Notes: generated by a model from the letters alone, not told the origin. DNA of 64,000 nucleotides from Xylanimonas cellulosilytica DSM 15894 (GCF_000024965.1 NC_013530.1:2418001-2482000); one strand, 5' to 3'. Positions 16,583 through 26,688 are shown, counted from the first letter of the stretch. Numbers and translations are program-made.

Positions 16583-18004
16583 ATGACCACGGCCTCCGGC
16601 CGCCCGGGACGCCTCGGCTCCCCCGGGCCGCTCACCCGCACCGAACGTCTCGACGGGCTGCCCTTCACGCGCGCGCACCTGCGACTGCTGATCGGCTCGG
16701 GCGTCGGGTGGGCACTCGATGCGATGGACGTCGGCATCATGTCGTTCGTGCTCGTGGCGATCGGCCAGCAGTGGGCCCTGTCCACAGGCGAGCGGTCCCT
16801 GCTCGGCGCGATCGGGTTCGCCGGCATGGCGGTGGGCGCCGCGCTCGGCGGCCTGCTGGCCGACCGGGTGGGCCGCCGCCAGGTCTTCGCGCTCACGCTG
16901 CTGGTGTACGGGCTCGCGACGGGCGCCTCCGCACTGGCCGGCGGGCTCGCGGTGCTGATCGTGCTGCGCTTCGTCGTCGGGACAGGGCTCGGCGCCGAGC
17001 TGCCCGTCGCGTCCACGCTCGTCAGCGAGTACGCGCCGACCCGTATCCGGGGACGCGTCGTGGTGATCCTCGAGTCGTTCTGGGCGGTGGGCTGGATCGC
17101 GGCCGCCGTCGTCGGGCTGGTGCTGGTGCCCGCGTCCGACGACGGCTGGCGCTGGGCGTTCGCGATCGGGCTGGTGCCGGCCGCCTACGCGCTGTACGTG
17201 CGTACCCGGCTGCCGGAGTCGGTGCGGTTCCTGGAGGGTCGCGGCCGGCACGCGGAGGCGGAGGCGGCGGTCCGCACGTTCGAGCAGTCCCCGCCATGGA
17301 GGGGCGCCCCGCCCGACGCACCTCCCCCGCCGGCTGCGGAACTCCCGGCGAACGGTTCCGAGCCCGAGCACGGGACGTCGGCAGCCCCGCAGCCGGAGGC
17401 GGAGGCGCGGGCCGGGGTGCGGGCGCTGTTCTCCCGTGGGCTGCGACGTCGGACGGTGGCGCTGTGGCTGACGTGGTTCGGCGTGAACTTCGCCTACTAC
17501 GGGGCGTTCACCTGGATCCCGACGCTGCTGGTGGCCGACGGGTTCTCGATGGTGCAGTCGTTCGGGTACACCCTCGTGATCACCGTCGCCCAGCTTCCCG
17601 GGTACGCCGTCGCGGCCTGGCTGATCGAGGTCTGGGGGCGCCGGGCGGTGCTCGTGTCGTTCCTCGCGGGGTCGGCCGTGGCGGCGCTGGGCTTCGGGCT
17701 GGCAGGGTCCGTGCCGCAGATCCTCGTCGCCGGCATCGCGCTGTCGTTCTTCAACCTGGGCGCCTGGGGTGCCCTGTACGCCGTCACCCCGGAGAGCTAC
17801 CCGACGCGGGTGCGCGCCACGGGGGCCGGCAGCGCGACGGCGTTCGGCCGCATCGCCTCGATCCTCGCGCCCCTGGTGACGCTCCCGCTGCACGACCGCA
17901 TCGGCACGGGCGGCGTCTTCGCCGTCTTCGCGGGCGCGTTCCTGCTCGCGATGGTGGGGGCGTCGCTGCTGACGGAGCTGCGAGGGCTGCGGCTGGAGGA
18001 ATGA
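16583..18004 (+). CDS. MFS transporter, sugar-porter/NiaP-like branch
   Basis: The 473-residue 12-TM carrier has helix 1 with [19 protein letters not shown], the loop motif [11 protein letters not shown], and [30 protein letters not shown] (core [17 protein letters not shown]) at helices 4-5. This combination resembles the SV2/NiaP and aromatic-acid symporter groups. The central loop (residues 215-280) is long and Pro/Ala-rich. Niacin is an attractive guess because nadD is close, but transcription is separate and the substrate is not demonstrated. It is inserted between proA and proB on the opposite strand. Confidence 0.8.
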   Translation: MTTASGRPGRLGSPGPLTRTERLDGLPFTRAHLRLLIGSGVGWALDAMDVGIMSFVLVAIGQQWALSTGERSLLGAIGFAGMAVGAALGGLLADRVGRRQVFALTLLVYGLATGASALAGGLAVLIVLRFVVGTGLGAELPVASTLVSEYAPTRIRGRVVVILESFWAVGWIAAAVVGLVLVPASDDGWRWAFAIGLVPAAYALYVRTRLPESVRFLEGRGRHAEAEAAVRTFEQSPPWRGAPPDAPPPPAAELPANGSEPEHGTSAAPQPEAEARAGVRALFSRGLRRRTVALWLTWFGVNFAYYGAFTWIPTLLVADGFSMVQSFGYTLVITVAQLPGYAVAAWLIEVWGRRAVLVSFLAGSAVAALGFGLAGSVPQILVAGIALSFFNLGAWGALYAVTPESYPTRVRATGAGSATAFGRIASILAPLVTLPLHDRIGTGGVFAVFAGAFLLAMVGASLLTELRGLRLEE

Positions 18005-18014
18005 CCGCGCGGCG

Positions 18015-19133
18015 TCACCGGTGGTTCAGCACCAGGTCGTCACGGTGGACGACCTCACGGTCGTAGCCCTCCCCGAGCTGCTCGCGCAGCTCCGCGGTCT
18101 GGCGCCCCAGCAGCACCGGCAGCTCGGCGGAGTCGAAGGCGACCAGGCCGCGGGCGACGACGGCGCCGTCCGGGGCGACCAGCTCGACCGGGTCGCCGGC
18201 GTCGAACTCCCCCTCGACACGGGTGATGCCCGCCGGCAGCAGCGAGGCCCGGCCGCCGCGCACCGCACGCGCCGCACCGTCGTCGACGTGCAGGCGGCCG
18301 CGCACCCGTGCCGCGTGCGCGATCCACAGCCGGCGGGCCGAGGTGCGGCGGCCGGTCGCGGCGAACAGCGTGCCGACGTCGTCGCCCACGAGCGCCGCCG
18401 CGGCGTTGCGTGCGGCGGCGAGCACCACGGTGATGCCTGACGCCGTCGCGATCCGCACGGACTCGAGCTTGGTGACCATGCCACCGGTGCCGACCGCGCT
18501 GCCCCGGCTGCTGACGGGCACGTCGGCGACCTCGGCGAGGTCGCCGACGTAGGGGATGCGCTGCGCCCCGGGTTGCGACGGCGACCGGTCGTGCAGCCCG
18601 TCGACGTCGGTGAGCAGCACGAGCGCGTCGGCGCGCACGAGGTGGGAGACGAGGGCGGCGAGGCGGTCGTTGTCGCCGAACCGCAGCTCGTCGGTGGTGA
18701 CGGCGTCGTTCTCGTTGACGACGGGGACGACGCCGAGCGCCAGCAGGCGCGAGAGCGAGCGCTGCGCGTTGCGGTAGCGCAGACGCCGCACCGTGTCCTC
18801 GGCCGTGAGGAGCACCTGACCGACGCGGATGCCGTACCGGGCGAACGCCTCGGCGTACCGGGCCACGAGCAGGCCCTGGCCGACGGACGCCGCGGCCTGC
18901 ATGGTGGCGAGGTCCTTGGGCCGGGTGGCAAGACCCAGCGGGCCGATCCCCGCCGCGACCGCACCGGAGGTCACGAGCACCACCTGGGTGCCCGCGGCGT
19001 GCCGCGCGGCCAGCACCTCGACCAGCGCTCGCAGCGCGGCGACGTCGAGGTGTCCGTCCGGCCCGGTGAGGGACGAGGAACCGATCTTGACGACGACGCG
19101 GCGGGCGGCGGGCAGGGCGGAGCGGGAGGTCAC
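18015..19133 (-). CDS. proB: Glutamate 5-kinase with C-terminal PUA domain
   Basis: First enzyme of proline synthesis, phosphorylating glutamate and subject to proline feedback in the family. The 372-residue protein has the amino-acid-kinase domain at 1-265 (VVVKIGSSSLTG; LVTSGAVAAG; PVVNENDAV; FGDNDRLAALVS) and a PUA domain at about 280-365. The start is GTG at 19133, with GATGAT ending 6 nt upstream. It ends 10 bp from the convergent MFS gene. Confidence 0.95.
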   Translation of the reverse strand: MTSRSALPAARRVVVKIGSSSLTGPDGHLDVAALRALVEVLAARHAAGTQVVLVTSGAVAAGIGPLGLATRPKDLATMQAAASVGQGLLVARYAEAFARYGIRVGQVLLTAEDTVRRLRYRNAQRSLSRLLALGVVPVVNENDAVTTDELRFGDNDRLAALVSHLVRADALVLLTDVDGLHDRSPSQPGAQRIPYVGDLAEVADVPVSSRGSAVGTGGMVTKLESVRIATASGITVVLAAARNAAAALVGDDVGTLFAATGRRTSARRLWIAHAARVRGRLHVDDGAARAVRGGRASLLPAGITRVEGEFDAGDPVELVAPDGAVVARGLVAFDSAELPVLLGRQTAELREQLGEGYDREVVHRDDLVLNHR

Positions 19134-19220
19134 CGGCTCATCATCGCCGACGCGACCGCGCGCACGGGCGCGGCGCCCGGGGATCGGTCGTCCCCGGGCG
19201 CCGCGTGCGGGGCGGATCGG

Positions 19221-21656
19221 TCAGCTGACCTTCACCGTCATGTCGGTCCCGTTCTGGTTCTGCACCGAGATGCTGACCCCGTGACCCGGGAGCTTGACGC
19301 CGTGGTTCGGCAGCTCCTCGTAGAAGTACTTGTCGGTGTCACGGAAGGTCGGTACCCCCTTGAGCCCGCCGAAGGTGTTCGGGACACCGTCGACGTGCAG
19401 GGTGACCTTGTCCGTCTTGGTGAGGCCGAACGGCGCGTCGTAGACCTGCACGCGGGAACGCCACAGCGCCCCGGTGGAGGTCTGCGCGAACGGCTTCGGG
19501 TGCGCGTCGATGTACAGGTTCCGGCCCTCGCCGGGGTGCAGCATCGTGTCGTTGTTGGTGTGCGACGTGTCCCAGTAGGAGATCAGCAGACCCTGCTGGT
19601 ACGCGTAGTGGTCGACCTTGTCCGGCAGCGCCGTGCCGTATCCGAAGAAGTACGGCCCCGTCTTGAGGTACTGGTCGTAGCTCACGTAGGTGCGGCTGGC
19701 GGCGATGTAGTAGCCGGGGTGGCTGGTCACGTACGACACGCCGGCCACGATCCAGCCGTTGGTCGTCCACTCGCCCAGGCCGCCCTCGGCGTCGCCGATC
19801 ACGACACCGCCCAGCGTGATCTGGTCGAGCAGGATGCCGTCCGGGACGTCCGGGTCGTCGCCCGACACGGCGGGGTCGGTGACGTACGCGAAGGTCAGCT
19901 CGATCGTCTGCCCGGCGTAGGCGGACAGGTCGACGGTCCGTTCGGCCCACTCGGCCTGGGTGCCGTCCCACACGTCCACCTGCGCGCCGTCGGCGAGCAC
20001 CTGGACGTAGTCGTAGCCCGCCTCGATGTCGTACCTGGTCTGGAAGGCCAGCACGGGGTCGTCGGCCGGGACGGTCACCGTCCGCGCCAGGTTGAGGATC
20101 GAGTTGTCGACGTGGCCGGAGTAGTACTGGCCCTCGCCCTCGAACGGCGGGTCGAACTCGTGCGTGACCTCCTTGTCCGGCAGGCCGACGACGACGGCCT
20201 GCGGTCTCTTGTTGTTGTACTCGCTGGCCCCGAGCTTGACGGTCTTCTTCTTGCCCGCCTCGACGTACTCGTAGTCGAGCCAGCCGAGCTGGAGCTTGTT
20301 CCAGGCGCCCAGGTCGCCGCCGCGCTCGCCGATGCCCTTGTCGGTCTTGGAACCGAGGCGGCTCTGCGCCATGAGCGTCCAGTGCTCGTTGTTGTTGTCG
20401 CCGCCCATGATCGAGTTGTAGTCGTCCGGCAGACCGAGGTCGTGGACGTACTCGTGGTAGAAGACGGACCGGCCGCCGTTCTCCGGCTGCATGGTGTAGT
20501 CGCCGACGTAGAACCCGGTGAAGTCGTCCGTCTCGTTGACCGTGCCGTCGGCGTTGATGGTGCCGCCGATCGGGGTGCCCGTGTTGCAGGCGCGGCCGTC
20601 GAAGCAGCTGGGCCCGTACGCCAGGTTGGCGTACCAGCGGTGGCTCCAGATGGCGTCGGTGGCGTAGATCGGGTCGCCGTCCGCCTCGTCGCCGCCCGCG
20701 TGCACGATCTGGAAGTGGTCGATCCAGCCGTCGGGCTCGTTGAAGTCGCCGTCACCGTCGAGGTCGTAGCGGTCCTGGACGTCGAACGTCGCGAGCTCCG
20801 CCTTGATCTCGTCCATCGTCTGGCCGGCGGCGAGCTGGGCGTTCACCCACGCCTTGGCGGCGTCGCGGATGAGCAGCTTGACGTCGGCGCAGACGTTGCT
20901 GTCGCAGCGGGCCGTCCCGTAGCGGCCCTGCGTGTAGTCGACCTTGACCCAGTCGGTCACGACGCCGTCGACGCTGTAACGGCCCGAGGACTGCGTCTCC
21001 ATGTAGTTCTTGAGCGACTCGCCCTTGCCGAAGTAGAGGTTCTGGAAGTACTGCTGCGAGTAGTCCGCGGTCCAGACCGTCGAGTTGTCCGTGCGGCGGT
21101 CGGGCTCGGGGATCTCGTTGTGCAGCGGACCCTCGTGCCGCTGGGCGTCGGGGTCGAGCGCGAAGTCCGGCTGCTGGTCGCCGAACTCGACGAGGACGAC
21201 GAAGATCCGGTCGGTGCCCTCGCGGGCGAGCTCGACGTACCGGGACTGGTAGGAGTCCTTGCCGCCCTTGCCCTTGCCCCGGTCGTTGCCACCCTTGCCG
21301 TGGCCCTTCCCGTTGCCGCCGCCCTTCCCGTTGTCCTTGCCCTTGCCCTTCCCGTTGTCCTTGCCGTTGCCCTTGCCGTTGTTGTCCTTGCCCTTGCCGT
21401 GCTCCTGGGCGTCGGTGAACTCGACGACCCGGGAACCGTTGATGGTCTGGACCGTCGCGTTGCCGGCCAGGACATCCTGGATGGCCTGCTCACGCAGGGC
21501 CGCCTGCTTCTCCGCCAGCGGGTTGGGCAGGGCGTCGGACGGGATCACCGTCGACTCCGGCACGTCCGCTACGGGCACCGCCTGGACGGCGGGCGCAACC
21601 GCAAGGCAGGCGCCGACGAGCGCCAATCCCGCGGTGATCGCTGGAACTCTCCGCAC
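19221..21656 (-). CDS. Secreted M6 (immune inhibitor A-like) metalloprotease
   Basis: This 811-residue exported zinc protease has a signal peptide at residues 1-26 (ending AVQA) and a propeptide containing a striking Gly/Lys/Asn tract at residues 87-134. The M6 catalytic domain has the zinc motif HEYVHDLGLPDD at 401-412, inside YHEYVHDLGLPDDYNS. Beta-rich regions with MAM-like character (DGILLDQITLGG) follow. Family members degrade extracellular proteins. The start is GTG at 21656, GGGAGG 7 nt upstream. It sits between obgE and proB, which are usually neighbours in Actinobacteria, indicating a later insertion. Confidence 0.92.
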   Translation of the reverse strand: MRRVPAITAGLALVGACLAVAPAVQAVPVADVPESTVIPSDALPNPLAEKQAALREQAIQDVLAGNATVQTINGSRVVEFTDAQEHGKGKDNNGKGNGKDNGKGKGKDNGKGGGNGKGHGKGGNDRGKGKGGKDSYQSRYVELAREGTDRIFVVLVEFGDQQPDFALDPDAQRHEGPLHNEIPEPDRRTDNSTVWTADYSQQYFQNLYFGKGESLKNYMETQSSGRYSVDGVVTDWVKVDYTQGRYGTARCDSNVCADVKLLIRDAAKAWVNAQLAAGQTMDEIKAELATFDVQDRYDLDGDGDFNEPDGWIDHFQIVHAGGDEADGDPIYATDAIWSHRWYANLAYGPSCFDGRACNTGTPIGGTINADGTVNETDDFTGFYVGDYTMQPENGGRSVFYHEYVHDLGLPDDYNSIMGGDNNNEHWTLMAQSRLGSKTDKGIGERGGDLGAWNKLQLGWLDYEYVEAGKKKTVKLGASEYNNKRPQAVVVGLPDKEVTHEFDPPFEGEGQYYSGHVDNSILNLARTVTVPADDPVLAFQTRYDIEAGYDYVQVLADGAQVDVWDGTQAEWAERTVDLSAYAGQTIELTFAYVTDPAVSGDDPDVPDGILLDQITLGGVVIGDAEGGLGEWTTNGWIVAGVSYVTSHPGYYIAASRTYVSYDQYLKTGPYFFGYGTALPDKVDHYAYQQGLLISYWDTSHTNNDTMLHPGEGRNLYIDAHPKPFAQTSTGALWRSRVQVYDAPFGLTKTDKVTLHVDGVPNTFGGLKGVPTFRDTDKYFYEELPNHGVKLPGHGVSISVQNQNGTDMTVKVS
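21256..21398. repeat. Gly-Lys/Asn-Gly codon repeat in the M6 propeptide
   Basis: Imperfect tandem units of the type GTTGTCCTTGCCCTTGCC (plus strand) encode GKGKDNGKG-like repeats at residues 87-134. The codon pattern is unusually repetitive and strongly basic compared with the acidic mature protein. Confidence 0.8.
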
Positions 21657-21808
21657 AGAAACCTCCCAGACTCGTGGTCAGCCTCGGCGTCGTGTCGGGG
21701 CTGCCCGGGAGTCTAGGGACTTGTGACCCATATCACCATAGGAAGCCGCAAATCCAACCATCCGCCGTAGGGATCACATCGTGGACGGCAGCGGATGGCG
21801 GGCCGCGG

Positions 21809-23320
21809 CTACTCGGAGTCCGGGTCCGTCCAGTGCCCGGCCTTGCGCTCGGTCCACAGCTCGCGCCGCGCCTCCGTCTTGGCGTCCATGCGCTCGGTGA
21901 ACTCCTGGCGCTTCTCCGCACGGGTCTTGCGCGAACGGTCCTCCAGGCGCATGTCGGTGCCACGCGACCCGAGCAGCTCGGGGCCGGTCATCAGCGTCGG
22001 CTCCCAGTCGAAGACGACGGCGTTGCGCTCGTCGCCGATGCGCACCTCGTCGCCCGCGACCGCGCCCGTCTTGAACAGCCGCTCCTCGACGCCCAGCTTC
22101 GCGAGCCGGTCCGCGAGGAAGCCCACGGCCTCGTCGTTGTTGAAGTCGGTCTGGCGCACCCAGCGCTCCGGCTTCGAGCCGCGCACCTCGAAGTACACGC
22201 CGTCCGCGTCCTGCTTCCTGGTCACGGTGAACCCGGCGTCGTCGACGGCCTTGGGCCGCAGGACGACGCGGGCCGGGGCCGGGGCCGGGGCGGCGGCACG
22301 GGCCTCGGCCACGATCGCGCCCAGCGCGAACGTGAGCCCGCGCAGGCCCTCGTGCGACGCCGTCGAGACCTCGAAGACGCGCAGGCCGCGCGCCTCGAGC
22401 TCGGGCTTGACGAACTCCGCCAGCTCGCGCGCCTCGGGCACGTCGATCTTGTTGAGCACCACCAGACGGGGCCGCTCGGCGAGCGGGACGCGCCCGATCT
22501 CCAGGTCCTCCGCGTACGCGGCGAGCTCCGCCTCGATGATGTCCAGGTCCGTGATCGGGTCCCGGCCCGGCTCGAGCGTCGCGCAGTCGAGCACGTGCAC
22601 GACGACGGCGGTGCGCTCGATGTGGCGCAGGAACTCCAGCCCCAGGCCCTTGCCCTCGCTCGCGCCCGGGATCAGGCCGGGGACGTCGGCGACGGTGTAC
22701 CGGGTGTCGCCCGCCTCGACCACGCCGAGGTTCGGCACCAGGGTGGTGAACGGGTAGTCGGCGATCTTGGGTCGCGCCGCCGAGATCGCCGCGATGAGGG
22801 ACGACTTGCCCGCGCTGGGGAAACCCACGAGCGCGACGTCGGCGATGGTCTTGAGCTCGAGCACGATGTCGGCCGACTCGCCGGGCTCGCCCAGCAGCGC
22901 GAAACCCGGGGCCTTGCGCTTGGGCGAGGCGAGCGCACGGTTGCCGAGCCCGCCCTTGCCGCCCGCGGCGACGACGTACTGGGTGCCCGCGCCGACGAGG
23001 TCGGCGAGCACGTTGCCGTCGAGGTCCTTGACGACCGTGCCGTCGGGCACCGCCAGGACCAGGTCCTCGCCCTTGGCACCGTCGCGGTCGTCGCCCATGC
23101 CCTGGGTGCCGTTGGTGGCGTGGCGGTGCGGCGAGTGGTGGTAGGTGAGCAGCGTCGTCGTCTGCGGGTCGACGACGAGCAGCACCGAACCGCCGTCGCC
23201 GCCGTTGCCGCCGTCGGGGCCGGCGAGCGGCTTGAACTTCTCGCGGCGGATGGAGGCGACACCGTGGCCACCGTCCCCGCCCGAGGCGTGGAGAACGACG
23301 CGGTCGACGAAGCTGGCCAT
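21809..23320 (-). CDS. obgE: GTPase ObgE/CgtA
   Basis: Essential ribosome-assembly and stress GTPase, 503 residues. The Obg glycine-rich domain is at 1-160 ([31 protein letters not shown], core [16 protein letters not shown]). The G domain has [11 protein letters not shown] (P-loop), [16 protein letters not shown] (switch II) and NKIDVPEA (NKxD). The C-terminal OCT domain is followed by an about 70-residue charged tail. The start is ATG at 23320. It follows rpmA in the conserved rplU-rpmA-obgE order, with a strong hairpin between. Confidence 0.96.
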   Translation of the reverse strand: MASFVDRVVLHASGGDGGHGVASIRREKFKPLAGPDGGNGGDGGSVLLVVDPQTTTLLTYHHSPHRHATNGTQGMGDDRDGAKGEDLVLAVPDGTVVKDLDGNVLADLVGAGTQYVVAAGGKGGLGNRALASPKRKAPGFALLGEPGESADIVLELKTIADVALVGFPSAGKSSLIAAISAARPKIADYPFTTLVPNLGVVEAGDTRYTVADVPGLIPGASEGKGLGLEFLRHIERTAVVVHVLDCATLEPGRDPITDLDIIEAELAAYAEDLEIGRVPLAERPRLVVLNKIDVPEARELAEFVKPELEARGLRVFEVSTASHEGLRGLTFALGAIVAEARAAAPAPAPARVVLRPKAVDDAGFTVTRKQDADGVYFEVRGSKPERWVRQTDFNNDEAVGFLADRLAKLGVEERLFKTGAVAGDEVRIGDERNAVVFDWEPTLMTGPELLGSRGTDMRLEDRSRKTRAEKRQEFTERMDAKTEARRELWTERKAGHWTDPDSE

Positions 23321-23344
23321 GGGTGAATCCTCTCAGGCAAAGCG

Positions 23345-23376
23345 AGAGGGGCGCGCCGAACCCGGCGCGCCCCTCT
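23345..23376 (-). terminator. Terminator/attenuator hairpin between rpmA and obgE
   Basis: A perfect 13-bp GC-rich inverted repeat (23345-23357 with 23364-23376, 6-nt loop) lies 71 bp after the rpmA stop and 24 bp before the obgE start. It could reduce read-through from the ribosomal genes into obgE. Confidence 0.65.
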
Positions 23377-23447
23377 ACGAAGGAACTGCTACGAAGTGCG
23401 GGTCAGGCCACGATCGCGGCCCGCCGCATCCTTCGCTGCGTTGCGGC

Positions 23448-23708
23448 TCAGACCTCGGCCGGCTCGACGATGTCGACGACCTTGCGGCCACGACGCGTCG
23501 CGAACTTGACCGCACCGGCGGTCAGCGCGAACAGCGTGTCGTCGCCACCGCGGCCGACGTTCTCGCCCGGGTGGAAGTGGGTGCCGCGCTGGCGGACGAT
23601 GATCTCGCCCGACTTGACGACCTGGCCGCCGAAGCGCTTCACGCCGAGCGACTGTGCGTTCGAGTCACGACCGTTGCGCGAGGAGCTCGCGCCCTTCTTG
23701 TGTGCCAT
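23448..23708 (-). CDS. rpmA: 50S ribosomal protein L27
   Basis: The 86-residue L27 reaches the peptidyl-transferase centre. [28 protein letters not shown] (start [16 protein letters not shown]) is canonical and lacks the cleavable N-terminal extension found in Firmicutes. It is 61 bp downstream of rplU on the same transcript. Confidence 0.98.
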   Translation of the reverse strand: MAHKKGASSSRNGRDSNAQSLGVKRFGGQVVKSGEIIVRQRGTHFHPGENVGRGGDDTLFALTAGAVKFATRRGRKVVDIVEPAEV

Positions 23709-23769
23709 CTCTGGTGCCTGCTTTCAGGAAGTACGGGGAGGTTCACGCGGGCTGCGGGCCCGCGGCAAG

Positions 23770-24078
23770 TCACTTGATGCCGGTGACCTTGACGCGGGTC
23801 AGCGACTGGCGGTGACCCTGACGCTTGCGGTAGCCGGTCTTGTTCTTGTACTTGAGGATGACGATCTTCGGGCCCTTCTCGTCCCGAACGACCTCAGCCG
23901 TGACCTTGACCTTCGCCAGCTTCGCGGCGTCGGTGGTCACCTTCTCCCCGTCGACGAGCAGCAGAGCGGGCAGCTCGACGGTGTCGCCGGCCTTCGCGTC
24001 GATGCTGTTCATCACGACGATGTCGCCGACGGACACCTTTTCCTGACGGCCACCGGCCTTGACGATCGCGTACACCAT
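23770..24078 (-). CDS. rplU: 50S ribosomal protein L21
   Basis: The 102-residue L21 begins [19 protein letters not shown] and ends with the basic [14 protein letters not shown]. The start is ATG at 24078 with AGGAGA 8 nt upstream; an in-frame extension upstream has no support. It is first gene of rplU-rpmA-obgE. Confidence 0.97.
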   Translation of the reverse strand: MVYAIVKAGGRQEKVSVGDIVVMNSIDAKAGDTVELPALLLVDGEKVTTDAAKLAKVKVTAEVVRDEKGPKIVILKYKNKTGYRKRQGHRQSLTRVKVTGIK

Positions 24079-24188
24079 GGTGCATATCTCCTGGTCTGGG
24101 CGTGCCGCACGGCGGAGGACACCGGCTTGGTCTGCAACTCGGCTCGCCGCGGCGATCGAGTGCGGTGCGTCCGTGGGCACACGGGACA

Positions 24189-24208
24189 GGCACGCCGATG
24201 GGCGTGCC
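24189..24208 (-). promoter_or_regulatory. Hairpin in the rplU upstream region
   Basis: Perfect 8-bp stem (24189-24196 with 24201-24208, 4-nt loop), 111 bp before the rplU start. It may belong to a ribosomal-protein leader structure; I cannot match it to a known L21 leader. Confidence 0.3.
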
Positions 24209-24341
24209 GACGCACAAGACTACACCACCAGGCCGCCAACCCCGCTGACGACTACCATCGACGGGTCATCACAGGCCACAGTCGCAGGGTTGGAGCACCC
24301 ACGGTCTGCGCCGCTCGCTGCACCTGACCGGAAGGCTTTCC

Positions 24342-26357
24342 ATGACAGGCACGACGACGTCCTCGGACTCCGGCGGAGAGCCCCACCACACGAACGGAGC
24401 GAGCCGGCACCGGACCGCACGCCTCCTGCACGAGGTGTCGCTCCCCCAGATCGCCGAAGGTCTCCACCCGGCGCTGCTGCCCGGCATCAGCGTCGAGGAC
24501 AACGACCACCGCTTCGGCGTCAACAAGGCCGTCCTCGGCATCGCGTTCGGCCTCGTCGTCGGCGTCATCGCCTGGGGCGTCCTCGCCGCCGACAGCCTCC
24601 ACGACGCCTCCGAGGTCGCGTTCGCCGTCGTGACCGAGGACTTCGGCTGGTTCTTCGGGGTGCTGATGCTCGCCGTCTTCGGCTTCATGATGTGGCTCGG
24701 CTTCGGCCGCTACCGCAGCATCCGCCTCGGGCAGGACGGCGAGCAGCCCGAGTTCTCCACGGCCTCCTGGGTCGCCATGATCTTCGCCGCGGGCATCGGC
24801 ATCGGCCTGCTCTTCTACGGCCCGCTCGAGCCGACGACCCACTTCACCGCGCTCCCACCCACCTTCGAGGGCGTCGAGCCCGGCAGCGACCAGGCGATGC
24901 ACCTCTCCCTCGCCCAGACCATGTTCCACTGGGGGCCCATCGCCTGGAGCATCTACGCGCTGGTGGGCGGCGCCGTCGCCTACGCGTCCTTCCGCAAGGG
25001 GCGCGCGCCGCTCATGTCCGCGCTCCTCGAACCCATCTTCGGTGCGCGCACCCGCGGCCCGCTCGGCGCCTTCGTCGACATCTTCGCCATCATCGTGACC
25101 TTGTTCGGCACCGCCGTCTCGCTCGGCATCGGCACCCTGCAGATCGGGCGTGGCGTCGAGATCGTCGCCGGCATCGGACCGCTCGGCAACGCCGCCCTGG
25201 TCGGCATCATCGCGCTGCTCGGCGTCGCGTTCGTGGTCTCGGCCGTCTCCGGGGTCAAGCGCGGCATCCGCGTCCTGTCGAACGTCAACATGGTCCTCAC
25301 GGGCGCGATCGCCCTCTTCGTCTTCGTCGCCGGACCCACCGTGCTGCTGCTCAACCTGCTCCCGGGCGCTCTGATGACGTTCCTCGGCGAGTTCCCGGCG
25401 CTCGCCGCACAGTCCGGCGCCACGAGCGAGGACGCCCAGTCCTTCATGAGCGGCTGGACCACCTACTACTGGGCCTGGTGGGTCTCCTGGACCCCGTTCG
25501 TGGGCCTGTTCATCGCCAAGATCAGCCGCGGCCGCACGCTGCGCGAGTTCGTGCTCACCGTGATCATCGTCCCCACCCTCGTCTGCCTCGTCTGGTTCAC
25601 GGTGCTCGGCGGCACGAGCATGTGGCTGGAGCAGGCGGGCGCGGCGATGACCGACTCCGAGTCCGGCCAGGACATGCTCTTCGCCCTCCTGGACAACCTC
25701 CCGGCCGGGGTGGTGACCTCCGCGATCGCCATGGTCTGCGTGGGCATCTTCTTCGTCACCAGCGCCGACTCCGCCTCGATCGTGATGGCGTCCCTCGCCG
25801 AGAAGGGCAACCCGGCCCCCCGCCGGTGGAACACGATCGTGTGGGGCTCGGCGCTCGCCGTCATCGCCGCGGTGCTGCTGGTCGGTGGCGGGAGCGCCGC
25901 CCTCAGCGGCCTGCAGAACCTCATGATGGTGACCGCGCTGCCCTTCGCGTTCATCATCGTGCTCGTCATGGTGGCCTGGTCCAAGGAGTTGGCCCGCGAC
26001 CCGCAGACCATCCGCCGCCGGTTCGCCCGCGTGGCGCTGGCGCGCGGCGTGCGCGAAGGCATCGAGCAGCACGGGGACGACTTCGTCGTCGGCGTCGTCA
26101 AGGCCCACCCCGAGAAGGGAGCCGGCGCCTGGCTGGACACGGACGATCCAGGGCTCACCGCGTGGTACTCCCCCGGGTCCGGGAGCGCCGGCGCGCAGCT
26201 CGACGACGGGACGCTGCTCGCCGAGGCCAGGAACGACGAGAGCCGGGCCGACGAAGATCCCGCCGTCGACCCGTCTGTCGTCCCCGTCGACCCGTCTCCC
26301 GTCCCCCCGGCCGGGTCACCGGACCGGCCCGGCCCGGACGCCCCGGGCACGGCCTGA
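24342..26357 (+). CDS. BCCT family betaine/choline/carnitine transporter
   Basis: A 671-residue inner-membrane sodium- or proton-coupled carrier for quaternary ammonium osmolytes such as glycine betaine or choline. It has about 12 helices after a 55-residue cytoplasmic N-terminus. Diagnostic BCCT sequence: FAAGIGIGLLFYGPLEP, FHWGPIAWSIYA, and GWTTYYWAWWVSWTPFVGLFIAKISRGRT (core YYWAWWVSWTPFVG). The last about 110 residues are a Pro/Asp-rich cytoplasmic tail, where osmosensing resides in BetP-type members. GGAAGG lies about 7 nt before the ATG. It is transcribed away from rplU. Confidence 0.92.
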   Translation: MTGTTTSSDSGGEPHHTNGASRHRTARLLHEVSLPQIAEGLHPALLPGISVEDNDHRFGVNKAVLGIAFGLVVGVIAWGVLAADSLHDASEVAFAVVTEDFGWFFGVLMLAVFGFMMWLGFGRYRSIRLGQDGEQPEFSTASWVAMIFAAGIGIGLLFYGPLEPTTHFTALPPTFEGVEPGSDQAMHLSLAQTMFHWGPIAWSIYALVGGAVAYASFRKGRAPLMSALLEPIFGARTRGPLGAFVDIFAIIVTLFGTAVSLGIGTLQIGRGVEIVAGIGPLGNAALVGIIALLGVAFVVSAVSGVKRGIRVLSNVNMVLTGAIALFVFVAGPTVLLLNLLPGALMTFLGEFPALAAQSGATSEDAQSFMSGWTTYYWAWWVSWTPFVGLFIAKISRGRTLREFVLTVIIVPTLVCLVWFTVLGGTSMWLEQAGAAMTDSESGQDMLFALLDNLPAGVVTSAIAMVCVGIFFVTSADSASIVMASLAEKGNPAPRRWNTIVWGSALAVIAAVLLVGGGSAALSGLQNLMMVTALPFAFIIVLVMVAWSKELARDPQTIRRRFARVALARGVREGIEQHGDDFVVGVVKAHPEKGAGAWLDTDDPGLTAWYSPGSGSAGAQLDDGTLLAEARNDESRADEDPAVDPSVVPVDPSPVPPAGSPDRPGPDAPGTA

Positions 26358-26395
26358 GCCCGGCTCCCGGGTCGCGTCTGCCTCCGGGACTCGAC

Positions 26396-26602
26396 TCAGT
26401 CGAGGACGAACGTGATCTCCAGCACGACCTGCCAGTGCGTGATGTGCCCGTCCGTGACGTCGACCTTCTGCTCCTTGACCCAGGCGCCCTGGACGTTGCG
26501 CAGCGTCGCCGTCGCCCGCTCGACGCCGACCTTGATCGCGTCGTCGAAGCCCACGTCGGAACGTGCGCTGATCTCCGTGATGCGTGCCACCGTGCCGGAC
26601 AT
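26396..26602 (-). CDS. Dodecin flavin-storage protein
   Basis: A 68-residue protein that forms a hollow dodecamer binding flavins. SDVGFDDAIKVGVERATATLRNVQGAWVKEQKV contains the flavin-stacking Trp (QGAWVKEQ) and HWQVVLEITFVLD the flavin-contacting Gln; length and ending match the family. The start is ATG at 26602 with GGGGA upstream. It is convergent with the BCCT gene (38 bp apart). Confidence 0.92.
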   Translation of the reverse strand: MSGTVARITEISARSDVGFDDAIKVGVERATATLRNVQGAWVKEQKVDVTDGHITHWQVVLEITFVLD

Positions 26603-26676
26603 GGTGTCCCCGATCGTCGCTGATGGAACCTTCCGTTCGAGAATGACCCGCCCTGGTGTGCCTCGCCACCTGGACG

Positions 26677-26682
26677 CAGGAT
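26677..26682 (+). promoter_or_regulatory. Leaderless -10 box for the methyltransferase gene
   Basis: CAGGAT, then 6 nt, then ATG 26689. It fixes the start over an in-frame GTG at 26656. Confidence 0.5.
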
Positions 26683-26688
26683 GGACCG

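Noticed and set aside
24079-24341. A riboswitch or known L21 leader between rplU and the BCCT gene
   Set aside because: Only one 8-bp hairpin is visible and no conserved riboswitch core could be recognised by eye.
26656-26688. Upstream GTG start for the PIMT-like gene
   Set aside because: The CAGGAT box and the family N-terminus both favour ATG 26689, and the upstream start would lie before the promoter.
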